Positions 25,130 to 34,781 of a stretch of 64,000 nt of DNA are shown here, piece after piece. The notes below the pieces were generated by a model. It saw only the letters and a list, made by a program, of their open reading frames with translations. It did not search any database and had not been told where the DNA came from. Origin of the DNA: Catenovulum sediminis (lineage in GTDB: Bacteria; Pseudomonadota; Gammaproteobacteria; Enterobacterales; Alteromonadaceae); NCBI RefSeq assembly GCF_040270295.1, contig NZ_JBELOE010000064.1, one strand, 5' to 3'. A program made the position numbers and the translations under genes. Position 1 is the stretch's first letter. Each line of letters opens with the position of its first letter.

Positions 25130-27709
25130 ATGAGCAAGCAAAAAATAGTTGTTGTTGGTAACGGTATGGTTGGGCATAAGTTCATCGAAAACATGATTGA
25201 ACATCCAGATTATGACCAGTATGAAGTCGTCACATTTTCAGAAGAGCCGCGTCTTGCCTATGACCGTGTGCAGCTGTCCTACTACTTTGCTGGTAAAACA
25301 GTAGATGAGTTAATGCTGACGTCTCCAGACTTTTATGACGAAAATGGAGTGCGTTTTATTGTTAATGATAAAGTCGTAACCATTGATAGCGATAATAATA
25401 AAATCGTGACGGCCAGTGGGCGTGAAGAATCATACGACAAACTTATTTTAGCCACTGGTTCTTATCCTTTTGTTCCACCTGTACCGGGTCGAGAGCAAGA
25501 TCACTGTTTAGTATACCGAACCATTGAAGATTTAGAGGCGATCACTGCATCAGCAAAAGAAAGTAAAGTAGGTGTTGTAGTCGGCGGTGGTTTGTTAGGT
25601 TTAGAAGCGGCCAATGCGCTACAAAACTTAGGCTTAAAATCACACGTTGTTGAATTTGCGCCTAGATTGATGGCTGTTCAATTAGACGAAGGTGGCGGTC
25701 AGTTATTACGTAGTAAGATTGAATCGCTTGGTGTGGGTGTTCACACCGAAAAAAATACAACTGAAATCGTAGCTGGTGAAACCTGTCGTTATCGAATGAA
25801 TTTTGCAGATGGCACGCATTTAGAAACAGACATGATTGTTTTTTCTGCTGGTATTCGTCCACAAGATGAGTTAGCTCGTCAATTTGATATCGAAATTGGT
25901 CCTCGTGGCGGTATCGTCATTGATAACTTCTGTCAAACATCGGCTAAAGATATTTACGCCATTGGTGAATGTGCGCTATGGGATGGCAAAATATTTGGCT
26001 TAGTGGCACCGGGCTACAATATGGCCAAAGTTGCGGCATCTCATATCACAGGTGGTCAAGAAGCGTTTGAAGGCGCGGATATGAGTACCAAATTAAAATT
26101 ATTAGGTGTTGATGTGGCGAGTATCGGTGATGCGCAAGGTCGCACACCGGGTAGTTTAAGTTACACCTATAGTGATGGTCATGCGGGTGTTTACAAACGC
26201 TTAATTGTCTGTGCAGAGAACAAAAAAGTACTGGGTGCAGTATTGGTCGGTGATGTGGAAGCATACGGCAATTTGTTACAAATGATGTTAGGCGATATTG
26301 ATATCCCAGGTTCTCCAGAGGCTTTCATTTTACCCGCAATGGACGGTGCAGCGCCGGCACTGGGGGTCGATGCGTTACCAGACAGTGCGCAAATATGTTC
26401 ATGTCACGATGTTTCAAAAGGCGATATTTTTGAAGCGGTAAAAGGAGGTTGTACTGATATAGCCGGCATTAAATCTTGTACCAAAGCGGTAACAGGTTGT
26501 GGTGGTTGTGCTGCGATGACGACGCAGGTGATGAACGCTGCATTAACTGAAATGGGTGTCGAAGTTAATAACAATATTTGTGCACACTTTGAATACACGC
26601 GACAGGAATTATTTGACATTGTACGTGCGAAGAAAATCAAAACGTTCGATCAGCTAATCAGTGAACATGGGCATGGAAAAGGCTGTGAAATTTGTAAGCC
26701 AGCTGTCGGTTCTATGTTAGCCACTCAGTGGAATGATTATGTTCTTTCCGACGACAATATACAGCTGCAGGATACCAATGATATCTTTTTAGCCAACATG
26801 CAAAAAGATGGTACTTACTCTGTTGTTCCACGTATGGCTGCTGGGGAAGTAACACCGGATCAATTGATTGCATTGGGCGAGATTGGTAAAGAGTTTAACT
26901 TGTATACCAAACTAACGGGCGGTCAACGTATAGACTTCTTCGGCGCACAATTGCATCAGCTTCCAGTTATTTGGGAAAAGCTCATTGCTGCCGGTTTCGA
27001 AACAGGCCATGCGTACGGTAAATCTTTACGTACGGTTAAATCTTGTGTTGGTTCGACTTGGTGTCGTTACGGTATGCTAGATTCTGTCTCTATGGCTGTC
27101 TTATTAGAAATGCGCTACAAAGGCATGCGGACCCCGCATAAGGTGAAAATGGCGGTTTCTGGTTGTACCCGTGAATGTGCTGAAGCACAAAGTAAAGATG
27201 TGGGTGTCATTGCAACGGATAAAGGTTGGAACCTTTACGTTTGTGGTAACGGTGGTATGAAACCGCGCCATGCTGATTTATTTGCAACCGATTTAGACGA
27301 TGAAACATTAATCAAATACGTCGATCGATTCTACATGTTCTATAGCCATACAGCAGATCGTTTACAGCGAACTTCGGTTTGGATGGATAACATGGAAGGC
27401 GGCTTAGACTACCTTAAGTCTGTCATTATTGACGATAAATTGGGTATCTGCGAAGAGCTTGAAGCTGACATGCAGCGCATTATCGATAACTACGAATGTG
27501 AGTGGAAGAAAACGATTCATAGTAAAGAAAGACTTAAGCGATTTGCTCACTTTATTAACTCTGATGCGACAGACGATTCGCTTGCATATGTTGCAGAGCG
27601 TGGTCAAGAGCGTGCCCGTATTGATATGCAAGCCAGAGCAAAAATTAGCAAAGGTGAAATTATTAAAACCCTTGACGTCACTGAAGTCGAAGCGGTTGAG
27701 CCAGTATAA
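25130..27709 (+). CDS. nirB: NADH-dependent nitrite reductase large subunit
   Basis: 859 residues, normal for NirB. In order: FAD and NAD folds (VVGNGMVGHKFIE; VGVVVGGGLLGLEAANAL), two BFD-type [2Fe-2S] regions (CSCHDVSKGD...CGGCAAM near 425-470; CEICKPAVG near 523), a ferredoxin-like half domain, then the siroheme/[4Fe-4S] site with CVGSTWC and CTREC (about 640-690). It reduces nitrite to ammonium in the cytoplasm. It lies between cobA and nirD. Its N-terminal half is a close paralogue of the reductase at 16557. Confidence 0.96.
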   Translation: MSKQKIVVVGNGMVGHKFIENMIEHPDYDQYEVVTFSEEPRLAYDRVQLSYYFAGKTVDELMLTSPDFYDENGVRFIVNDKVVTIDSDNNKIVTASGREESYDKLILATGSYPFVPPVPGREQDHCLVYRTIEDLEAITASAKESKVGVVVGGGLLGLEAANALQNLGLKSHVVEFAPRLMAVQLDEGGGQLLRSKIESLGVGVHTEKNTTEIVAGETCRYRMNFADGTHLETDMIVFSAGIRPQDELARQFDIEIGPRGGIVIDNFCQTSAKDIYAIGECALWDGKIFGLVAPGYNMAKVAASHITGGQEAFEGADMSTKLKLLGVDVASIGDAQGRTPGSLSYTYSDGHAGVYKRLIVCAENKKVLGAVLVGDVEAYGNLLQMMLGDIDIPGSPEAFILPAMDGAAPALGVDALPDSAQICSCHDVSKGDIFEAVKGGCTDIAGIKSCTKAVTGCGGCAAMTTQVMNAALTEMGVEVNNNICAHFEYTRQELFDIVRAKKIKTFDQLISEHGHGKGCEICKPAVGSMLATQWNDYVLSDDNIQLQDTNDIFLANMQKDGTYSVVPRMAAGEVTPDQLIALGEIGKEFNLYTKLTGGQRIDFFGAQLHQLPVIWEKLIAAGFETGHAYGKSLRTVKSCVGSTWCRYGMLDSVSMAVLLEMRYKGMRTPHKVKMAVSGCTRECAEAQSKDVGVIATDKGWNLYVCGNGGMKPRHADLFATDLDDETLIKYVDRFYMFYSHTADRLQRTSVWMDNMEGGLDYLKSVIIDDKLGICEELEADMQRIIDNYECEWKKTIHSKERLKRFAHFINSDATDDSLAYVAERGQERARIDMQARAKISKGEIIKTLDVTEVEAVEPV

Positions 27710-27727
27710 GTGCAGGAGATATTTAAA

Positions 27728-28054
27728 ATGAGTCAAGATTGGAAAGATATTTGTAATTTCTCTGATTTAGTAAAAAACACAGGTGTTTGTGCACTGCACA
27801 ATAACGAGCAGGTTGCCATTTTTGTTGATGATGAAAATCACGTTTACGCGATTTCAAATTATGATCCATGTGGCAATGCGTATGTGTTATCGCGAGGTCT
27901 AATTGCTGATTGCAAAGGTAGGCTAACGGTAGCCTCTCCTTTATACAAGCAGCACTTTGATTTGCAAACGGGAGAATGTTTAGAAGAGCCGGAAAACTCG
28001 GTTAAAGCTTATCCTGTGCGTGTTGAAAATGGAAAGGTGCAACTTTCAGCCTAG
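27728..28054 (+). CDS. nirD: nitrite reductase small subunit
   Basis: 108 residues from the ATG at 27728; AGGAG lies upstream and an earlier in-frame TTG is less likely. It has the Rieske-like fold of NirD (FVDDENHVYAISNYDPCGNAYVLSRGLIADCKGRL, FDLQTGECLEEPENSVKAYPVRVENG) but, as is usual for NirD, not the two Cys-His pairs of a true Rieske centre. It is 18 bases after nirB and partners with it. Confidence 0.93.
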   Translation: MSQDWKDICNFSDLVKNTGVCALHNNEQVAIFVDDENHVYAISNYDPCGNAYVLSRGLIADCKGRLTVASPLYKQHFDLQTGECLEEPENSVKAYPVRVENGKVQLSA

Positions 28055-28089
28055 TCGATTTTAGTTACTTACCCTCTAAGTAGTAACTC

Positions 28090-28107
28090 GCCGGCCTTCG
28101 GGTCGGC
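28090..28107 (+). promoter_or_regulatory. UUCG-capped hairpin between nirD and transporter gene
   Basis: GCCGGCC-TTCG-GGTCGGC: a 7-bp stem with a very stable cUUCGg tetraloop, 30 bases before the transporter start. A short T-tract follows after a gap (AAATTTTTAATTTT), so it may be a partial terminator or mRNA stabiliser. Confidence 0.55.
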
Positions 28108-28137
28108 CACCAAATTTTTAATTTTGAGGTTTATATC

Positions 28138-29607
28138 GTGGATAAAGATACTAAGTTTAATCTTTTTTCCTTTACCGGAAAAATGAAAGTCCTGCACATG
28201 TCGTGGATGGCTTTTTTTATCACATTTTTTGTGTGGTTTAACCATGCACCTTTGATGGGCGCAATCGCAGAATCGTTAGGACTGAGCGCAGCTCAGGCTA
28301 AGACACTCCTTATACTGAATGTTGCGCTGACGATTCCAGCGCGAATTATTATCGGTATGTTGACTGATAAATTTGGTCCTCGCCGAGTATATTCTGCTTT
28401 GCTTTTTATTAGTGCTTTTCCATGTTTTATGTTCGCTTTTGCCGATAGCTTTGAAGTCGCCGCGTTAGCACGTTTGTTGTTAGGTTTTATTGGTGCTGGT
28501 TTTGTCATTGGTATTCGCATGGTCAGTGAATGGTTCCCACACAATGAATTAGGTACTGCAGAAGGTATTTATGGTGGCTGGGGTAACTTTGGTTCGGCTG
28601 CGGCTTCATTTACTTTACCTTGGATTGCAGTGTTAATTGGTGGTGATGATGCTTGGAGATACTCAATTGCAATTACGGGTGTTGTGTGTTTCTTCTGGGG
28701 GTTTGTTTACTACAACACAGTAAGCGATACACCAAAAGGGTCTACTTATTTCCGTCCTAAAAACATTGGTGGTATGGAAGTAACCAGTAAAGGCGATTTT
28801 GCATTTTTAATTGTCATGAAATTACCTATGTATTTCGCGTTAGCATTGTTGACTTGGAAGTTATCGCCAAACGGTGTTCAACTTATTTCTGAAACTTTTG
28901 CATTAGCCGCTTATGTGGGGTTAGTAGCGCTATTTATTATCGATTGTTATAAAGCGTATGAAGTTAACCGCGAAATGTTTGTCAAGCCGGTACCTGAAAT
29001 TCAGCGTTATAAATTTAAGCAGGTTGCAGTATTAAATATTTTGTATTTTGCAACTTTTGGTTCAGAGTTAGCAGTGGTTTCTATGTTACCTATGTTCTTT
29101 GCTGATACTTTTGGTTTGTCAGCAGTGGTTGCGGGTATGGTTGCTTCGGCGTACGCTTTTATGAACTTAATGTCTAGACCGGGCGGTGGTTTAATCTCGG
29201 ATAAGTTTGGCCGTAAAAAGACCTTATTGATTTTAACCGCGGGTTTAGCAGTCGGTTATTTTGTCATGAGTCTGATTGATGCAACATGGCCTGTATGGGT
29301 TGCTATGGTAGCAGCAATGGCTTGTTCTTTCTTTGTACAAGCAGGTGAAGGTGCAGTATTTGCTGTAGTACCGCTTATCAAACGTCGATTAACAGGACAA
29401 ATTGCCGGGATGACCGGTGCGTACGGAAACGTTGGTGCAGTCACTTACTTAACGATTTATTCTATGGTTGATGCGTCAACATTCTTCATTGTAATCGCAT
29501 GTACAGCAGTGCTTGGGTTTGTTACGCTGCTGTTGATGGAAGAGCCAAGTGGGCACATGGCTGAAGTACGTGAAGATGGTTCAGTTGAGTTGATAAAAGT
29601 GGGTTAA
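28138..29607 (+). CDS. narK: NarK-type MFS nitrate/nitrite transporter
   Basis: 489 residues from a GTG start (GAGG ribosome site upstream). About 12 membrane segments are visible. Family motifs include FFITFFVWFNHAPLMGAI, GMLTDKFGPRRVY, GFIGAGFVIGIRMVSEWFP and GGWGNFGSAAASFTLP. These nitrate/nitrite porter signatures recur in the second half (SRPGGGLISDKFGRKKT, GMTGAYGNVGAV). It imports nitrate or exports nitrite across the inner membrane and is a second uptake route besides NrtABC. It is the last gene of the cobA-nirBD cluster. Confidence 0.92.
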   Translation: MDKDTKFNLFSFTGKMKVLHMSWMAFFITFFVWFNHAPLMGAIAESLGLSAAQAKTLLILNVALTIPARIIIGMLTDKFGPRRVYSALLFISAFPCFMFAFADSFEVAALARLLLGFIGAGFVIGIRMVSEWFPHNELGTAEGIYGGWGNFGSAAASFTLPWIAVLIGGDDAWRYSIAITGVVCFFWGFVYYNTVSDTPKGSTYFRPKNIGGMEVTSKGDFAFLIVMKLPMYFALALLTWKLSPNGVQLISETFALAAYVGLVALFIIDCYKAYEVNREMFVKPVPEIQRYKFKQVAVLNILYFATFGSELAVVSMLPMFFADTFGLSAVVAGMVASAYAFMNLMSRPGGGLISDKFGRKKTLLILTAGLAVGYFVMSLIDATWPVWVAMVAAMACSFFVQAGEGAVFAVVPLIKRRLTGQIAGMTGAYGNVGAVTYLTIYSMVDASTFFIVIACTAVLGFVTLLLMEEPSGHMAEVREDGSVELIKVG

Positions 29608-29643
29608 TCTTTAAGGTTAATTTATAAATTTTTAAAAACCGTC

Positions 29644-29677
29644 AAGCGAAGTGCTGCAATGCAGGCTTCGCTTTTTT
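29644..29677 (+). terminator. terminator of the cobA-nirBD-narK operon
   Basis: AAGCGAAG and CTTCGCTT pair over an inner CTGC/GCAG stem, with a six-T tail. Confidence 0.8.
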
Positions 29678-29702
29678 ACTTTTAAAAGATCAACCGACCT
29701 TA

Positions 29703-29967
29703 GGGCGTGTTTATCTTTGTTTATAATTTGAGCTGAGAGAAAAAATGGTCTTAGGCAAGGCAGAAATAATGAAGTTTAGTCATCTAAATAAGTTATTTCT
29801 AACGCTGCATAAGACCATTTTGGCCTCAGCCCGAAGGGCAATGGCTATTTTAACCCTTAACGACATTAGAATTCGTTTATTTAGAATGACTAAACCCCAC
29901 TCATTCTGCTTTGTTAATGATTAAAATAGCCTATTGCTCAAAAATAATACAAAAATAAACACGCCCA
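29703..29967 (+). mobile_element. MITE-like element with nested hairpins
   Basis: 265 bp bounded by an imperfect terminal inverted repeat: GGGCGTGTTTATCTTTGT at the left, ACAAAAATAAACACGCCC at the right. Inside are two long hairpins. The first pairs AAAATGGTCTTA with TAAGACCATTTT, with AGAAATAA/TTATTTCT inside it. The second pairs GGCTATTTTAA with TTAAAATAGCC. No open frame of use. The termini look like those of small DDE insertion sequences. I could not identify a clear target duplication. Confidence 0.7.
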
Positions 29968-30076
29968 GTTATTCGGCATTCAAACTGTATTTTATTTATA
30001 TATGGATGTTACATTTTAAATACAATTTCGTAAAGTCTAAATGCCGAATTTCAGAGTAAAGTTATGCGAGTGAAAC

Positions 30077-31498
30077 CTATGCCAATATATCTTTGATGAT
30101 CTTGCCATGTACATCGGTTAAACGAAATCTACGCCCTTGATATTTAAAGGTTAATTTTTCGTGTTCGACCCCCATCAAATGCAGCAAAGTGGCTTGAAAA
30201 TCATGAACATGGACAGGATCTTTAGTCACGTTATAGCCAAAATCATCCGATTCACCATAACTCATACCCGGTTTCACACCGCCACCGGCCATCCACATCG
30301 TAAAACACCCCGGATGATGATCGCGCCCATAGTTGCTTTCGGTCAGTTTTCCTTGCGAGTAATTAGTTCGGCCGAATTCTCCACCCCAAACCACTAATGT
30401 GTCGTCTAATAACCCGCGTTGTTTTAAGTCAGTCACCAAAGCAGCCGAAGCCTGATCGGTTTTTTCACACTGGTTTTTAATGCCTCCCGGCAAATTGTCA
30501 TGCTGATCCCAGCCTTGGTGGTACAATTGTATAAATTTGACGTTTCGTTCAGCTAAACGACGGGCCAGTAAACAGTTCGCAGCATAAGTGCCCGGATTAC
30601 GCGAATCTGGGCCATATAAATCAAACACCCAATCTGGCTCGTCTGAAAAATCAGTGACATCTGGTACGGAAGATTGCATACGTTCGGCCATTTCGTACTG
30701 GGCAATACGTGATTTAATTTCTTCATCATGCCACTTAGCATATTCTGCTTCATTCAGCTTACGCAAATGCTGCATCAAATCTTTACGTATACTCAAATCT
30801 AAACCTTTCGGGTTATTTAAATACAATACAGGTTCTTTTCCCCCTCTAAATTGCACCCCCTGATGAATTGACGGTAAAAAGCCGTTACCCCATAAACGCG
30901 AATATAACGGCTGGCCACCTGAGTTTTTTGAAACCATCACAATAAACCCCGGTAAATTCGGGTTATCCGTGCCAAGTGCATAATTCAGCCACGCACCCAT
31001 GCTGGGGCGACCCGCTATCGGAAAGCCGGTTTGTAAAAATGTAATCGCCGGATCGTGGTTAATTTGATCTGTGTGCATTGATTTAACAAAACACAAATCG
31101 TCAACGATTTTAGCCGTGTGTGGTAATAACTCACTGACCCAAGCACCGGATTCTCCATGCTGATTAAAATTATAAATAGAGCCGGCCAAAGGCAGTGACG
31201 ATTGCTGCGCACTCATACCGGTTAGAACCTGATCGCCTCTGACTTCAGCGGGTAATTCCTGCCCCTGCATTTTGTTCAACAATGGTTTGTAGTCAAAAGT
31301 TTCTAATTGAGATGGCCCGCCACTTTGAAATAAATAAATCACACGTTTGGCTTTGGCCGGTTTATGCGGCGCACCTAAAATACCGTTTGAAGCTAAACCG
31401 GATAAATCTTTCGCCATCGCGAAATTAGGTACCTGTGATAAAGCTGCAGCGCTTAAACCACCCGCCGTATTACGTAAAAATTGTCGTCTGTTCATCAT
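30077..31498 (-). CDS. DUF1501 family exported protein
   Basis: 473 residues with a twin-arginine signal (MNRRQFLRNTAGGLSAAALS). DUF1501 proteins share the alkaline-phosphatase/sulfatase fold; seen here are LFQSGGPSQLETFDYKP, VKSMHTDQINHDPA, VVWGGEFGRTNYSQG and GRDHHPGCFTMWMAGGG. In planctomycetes they are almost always paired with PSCyt1-DUF1549-DUF1553 proteins, as here (37 bases downstream of that gene). The biochemical role is unknown; action on sulfated or other polysaccharide in the periplasm is often proposed. It is the last gene of a four-gene leftward operon. Confidence 0.85.
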   Translation of the reverse strand: MMNRRQFLRNTAGGLSAAALSQVPNFAMAKDLSGLASNGILGAPHKPAKAKRVIYLFQSGGPSQLETFDYKPLLNKMQGQELPAEVRGDQVLTGMSAQQSSLPLAGSIYNFNQHGESGAWVSELLPHTAKIVDDLCFVKSMHTDQINHDPAITFLQTGFPIAGRPSMGAWLNYALGTDNPNLPGFIVMVSKNSGGQPLYSRLWGNGFLPSIHQGVQFRGGKEPVLYLNNPKGLDLSIRKDLMQHLRKLNEAEYAKWHDEEIKSRIAQYEMAERMQSSVPDVTDFSDEPDWVFDLYGPDSRNPGTYAANCLLARRLAERNVKFIQLYHQGWDQHDNLPGGIKNQCEKTDQASAALVTDLKQRGLLDDTLVVWGGEFGRTNYSQGKLTESNYGRDHHPGCFTMWMAGGGVKPGMSYGESDDFGYNVTKDPVHVHDFQATLLHLMGVEHEKLTFKYQGRRFRLTDVHGKIIKDILA

Positions 31499-31534
31499 CT
31501 TTTTCCTGCAGTCTGACTTTAGGTTGCACTGCTT

Positions 31535-34500
31535 TTAGCGCTTTATAACGGCAGCATCATGGCTGACCAACATATTGCTAACTGAACTTAATGCGGCCAA
31601 TTGAATCGCATCTAATTTTGTATCCGCTGCACGTTCGCCGATTGCTAATAACGAATGTGCTTTTTCCGGATGCGTGCTAAAACTTTGGTAGACATCCTGA
31701 TACATCTCTAACAGCACTTTTTGTTGTGCTGCGCTGGGCATGCGACTGGTCAGCATTTTAAATAGTTGAGTGAGCTGATTTGCTGGACGCTTTTCGTGCA
31801 GCATCACCTTTTCGGCAAGCACTCGGCTGGCTTCAACGATTTGCGGATCGTTTAACAAAGTTAAAGCTTGCAAAGGTGTATTGGTTTGCTGGCGCTGGCC
31901 AATACTGTGTCCGCGCATTGGCGCATCAAAGTTGGTCATATTCGGCGGCGGTGCGCTGCGTTTGTATATGGTATATAGGCTGCGTCGATATAACTCATCG
32001 CCACTGCCCTGCTGGTAATCCATATTATTCATTTTCCAAATACCATCCGGTTGATATGGATGGACACTTTTACCGCCAATTTTATCCACCAATAAACCAC
32101 TGACTGCCAGTATGTTGTCTCGTAGCATTTCAGCCGTTAATCGCTGCGCAGACATTCGGGCAAATAAAGTATTCTCCGGATCTTTTTGCAGCAATTTTTC
32201 ACTGGTTTTTGAAGATTGTTGATAGGTTGCAGACGTCACCATTAATTTGACCAGATGTTTAAGATCCCAGCCTGATTCAATAAACTCAACCGCTAACCAA
32301 TCTAACAACGCCGGATGTGTTGGTCTTTTGCCCTGATTCCCAAAATCTTCAGGTGTACGTACAATGCCGTTACCGTAAAACATCTGCCAATAACGATTAA
32401 CCAACACTCTTGAAACCAACGGATTATTTTTATCGGTTAGCCACTTAGCTAACCCCAAACGATTTTTCGGCCAGCTCGGATCAAAAGGCAATATTGTTTC
32501 AGGCACACCCGGCTCAACGGGCTCACCGTGATTAGCATATCCCCCCCGCAGCAAAATATAGGCTTGTCGTGGTGTTTTCATTTCTTGCATAACCATCACT
32601 TCCTGCACTTGCTCTTGCGTTTCATTTAAACGCAAACGCGTTGCTGTTAACTGTGCTTTTTGCTGTTTAAAATCATCGTTATGACGCAGGTTGTAATGTG
32701 CCAGTAAAACTGCTTCGGGCAGCTGTTTTAGCTTGTTTAATGGTTTATCTGTGGTTATTGCCATTAACTCTAATGGGCTGAGTTGGTCCTGATAAACTTT
32801 TAAATTATCCACCATTGCACCGGCCACTCCGCGGCTTCGCCAGCGTGCGCCCACTTTAAATGCAATCTCTTTTAATACATTGGCTTTGCTGTGTTTAATT
32901 TCTTTGTACAGATTATCGCGCTCAACCTGCATCTCAACAGGTTTACCATTGATGTAAAATTGCACGCCCGCCGCTTTTGACGAGCCATCATAAGAAAACG
33001 CAATATTTAGCCATTGTTCTCTCGCAACCGGTTTGCGTGATTTAAGTGAAATCGCATTGTAGGGGTAAGTATGCGCCAGACGCACATGCCAGTGGTTGTT
33101 CTCTATGCCAACATCAAACCCTTTGTAGTTATATAAAATGCCTGCTTTGTTGTAATGAAATAACACACCTTCTTGCAAATCGTCCGGCAACCAAGCTTGG
33201 ATGCTGACCGCAAAACTTTGACCGCGTTTAAAGTCATTTAAGTGTGGAAAATACAGCGCATCATCACCATTGAGTTTAATCGCTTCGCGGCCTGTGCTCT
33301 GCTCGCTGAAATATTGCATTTTGGGGCCATCTTTTTTGTTGATATTGGCACCAAAAATAACTTTACCTAACTGCGCATCTGAGCCTGCGGTTGCCCGTTT
33401 ATTGTGTATTTTGCGGTTATTGTCTTGTTTAGAAAAAGGATAATCTGCCAACAGCAGCGACTGGCCGCTAAAATCAACCTGTTGCGTCTCTAAATTTTTA
33501 TACCATTTTTGATAACCGGACGATTTCGCCGAGATTTGCTCAATTTTTTTAAGTGCTTGCAGTTGCTCAGCCTCTTGTCTTCTTAAATCATTTAACAACT
33601 GCTTTTGGTTTTCATCTGGTAGTAACATAGTTGGCACGGGCATATCATTCGCATCGTAAGATATCTGCCCGGACTCATCTATATTGTTGAAAAAGGCGGT
33701 GGTTTGATAATATTCTTTGGCTGATATCGGATCATATTTATGATCATGACATTGTGCACAATGCATGGTTAAACCTAACAAACCGGTTCCTAACGTTTGT
33801 ACTCTGTCTTTTACATACTCAACTCTGAATTCTTCATTGACGATACCACCTTCACCGTTTTGTGCATGTACGCGGTTAAAGGCCGTTGCTAACCTTTGTT
33901 CAACACTGGGTTCAGGATATAAATCGCCGGCGATTTGCCAACTGATAAACTGATCAAATGGCATATTACGGTTAAAACTTTTGATAACCCAATCACGATA
34001 AGGTGACATGTCACGATAATAATCTGTGCTGTACCCATGGGTATCGGCGTATCGCGCAACATCTAACCATTCTTGTGCCATACGTTCACCAAAAGCCGGA
34101 CTCGCCAATAAACGATCGACTACTTTTTGATAGGCGTTTTTATCCTTATCCTGAACAAAATTTTCGACTTCTTGTGGTGTTGGCGGCAAGCCCGTTAAAT
34201 CAAAGGTGATACGCCTTATTAAACTCACTTTGTCAGCCACTTCGTTGGGCGCAAACTGATTATCTTCGATACGCTTTAAAATAAACTGATCTATCGGATT
34301 TTTAACCCACTGTGTTTGTTTTACATTTGGTAACGGCTGCTTTTCAGGCTGAATATACGCCCAATGTTCTTTGTATTCTGCACCTTGCTCGATCCACTTT
34401 TTGATAATCGCTTTATCTCGTGCCGACAATTTAAGGTTGGAGCTTGGCGGTGGCATGATAAAGTTTTCATCATCTGACATAATACGCAAAAATGCTTCAG

Positions 34501-34780
34501 ATTGTGTTGGATCGCCCGGTGTGATTGCGGCCATTTTAAGATCGGTCATATGCTGGGTAGCATGTTCAAAGGTATCTAAACTTAAACCGGCTTTCGCGTT
34601 AGGTTTGTCAGGCCCATGACATAAAAAACAGGTATCAGATAATATAGGCTTTACATCAAAGTTAAAGTCGACAACATCCGGTATCGGTTGCTCAAACGCT
34701 TGTTGCTTTGATTCCGGTTCACTAAAACAGCCGCTCAAGGCAAGCAGCATTGCACAAGGTAAAAATAACTTAGCTCGCAT
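31535..34780 (-). CDS. PSCyt1-DUF1549-LamG-DUF1553 lipoprotein
   Basis: 1081 residues. Lipoprotein signal (MLLALSGC, Cys18). Planctomycete-type cytochrome domain PSCyt1 at about 45-110 with a single c-type heme site CFLCH. DUF1549 at about 155-360 (RRITFDLTGLPPTP, EWLDVARYADTHGYSTDYYRD, CAQCHDHKYDPIS). A LamG/concanavalin-like domain at about 470-660. DUF1553 at about 770-1030 (NPLVSRVLVNRYWQMFYGNGIV, SATYQQSSK, TPLQALTLLNDPQ). This large form is common in Planctomycetes, Verrucomicrobia and Bacteroidetes and unusual in gammaproteobacteria. Its stop is 36 bases before the DUF1501 start. Function unknown. Confidence 0.88.
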   Translation of the reverse strand: MRAKLFLPCAMLLALSGCFSEPESKQQAFEQPIPDVVDFNFDVKPILSDTCFLCHGPDKPNAKAGLSLDTFEHATQHMTDLKMAAITPGDPTQSEAFLRIMSDDENFIMPPPSSNLKLSARDKAIIKKWIEQGAEYKEHWAYIQPEKQPLPNVKQTQWVKNPIDQFILKRIEDNQFAPNEVADKVSLIRRITFDLTGLPPTPQEVENFVQDKDKNAYQKVVDRLLASPAFGERMAQEWLDVARYADTHGYSTDYYRDMSPYRDWVIKSFNRNMPFDQFISWQIAGDLYPEPSVEQRLATAFNRVHAQNGEGGIVNEEFRVEYVKDRVQTLGTGLLGLTMHCAQCHDHKYDPISAKEYYQTTAFFNNIDESGQISYDANDMPVPTMLLPDENQKQLLNDLRRQEAEQLQALKKIEQISAKSSGYQKWYKNLETQQVDFSGQSLLLADYPFSKQDNNRKIHNKRATAGSDAQLGKVIFGANINKKDGPKMQYFSEQSTGREAIKLNGDDALYFPHLNDFKRGQSFAVSIQAWLPDDLQEGVLFHYNKAGILYNYKGFDVGIENNHWHVRLAHTYPYNAISLKSRKPVAREQWLNIAFSYDGSSKAAGVQFYINGKPVEMQVERDNLYKEIKHSKANVLKEIAFKVGARWRSRGVAGAMVDNLKVYQDQLSPLELMAITTDKPLNKLKQLPEAVLLAHYNLRHNDDFKQQKAQLTATRLRLNETQEQVQEVMVMQEMKTPRQAYILLRGGYANHGEPVEPGVPETILPFDPSWPKNRLGLAKWLTDKNNPLVSRVLVNRYWQMFYGNGIVRTPEDFGNQGKRPTHPALLDWLAVEFIESGWDLKHLVKLMVTSATYQQSSKTSEKLLQKDPENTLFARMSAQRLTAEMLRDNILAVSGLLVDKIGGKSVHPYQPDGIWKMNNMDYQQGSGDELYRRSLYTIYKRSAPPPNMTNFDAPMRGHSIGQRQQTNTPLQALTLLNDPQIVEASRVLAEKVMLHEKRPANQLTQLFKMLTSRMPSAAQQKVLLEMYQDVYQSFSTHPEKAHSLLAIGERAADTKLDAIQLAALSSVSNMLVSHDAAVIKR

Positions 34781-34781
34781 A

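Noticed and set aside
29703..29967. tRNA or known structured RNA in the hairpin-rich region
   Set aside because: No cloverleaf or T-loop is present; the terminal inverted repeats fit a mobile element better.
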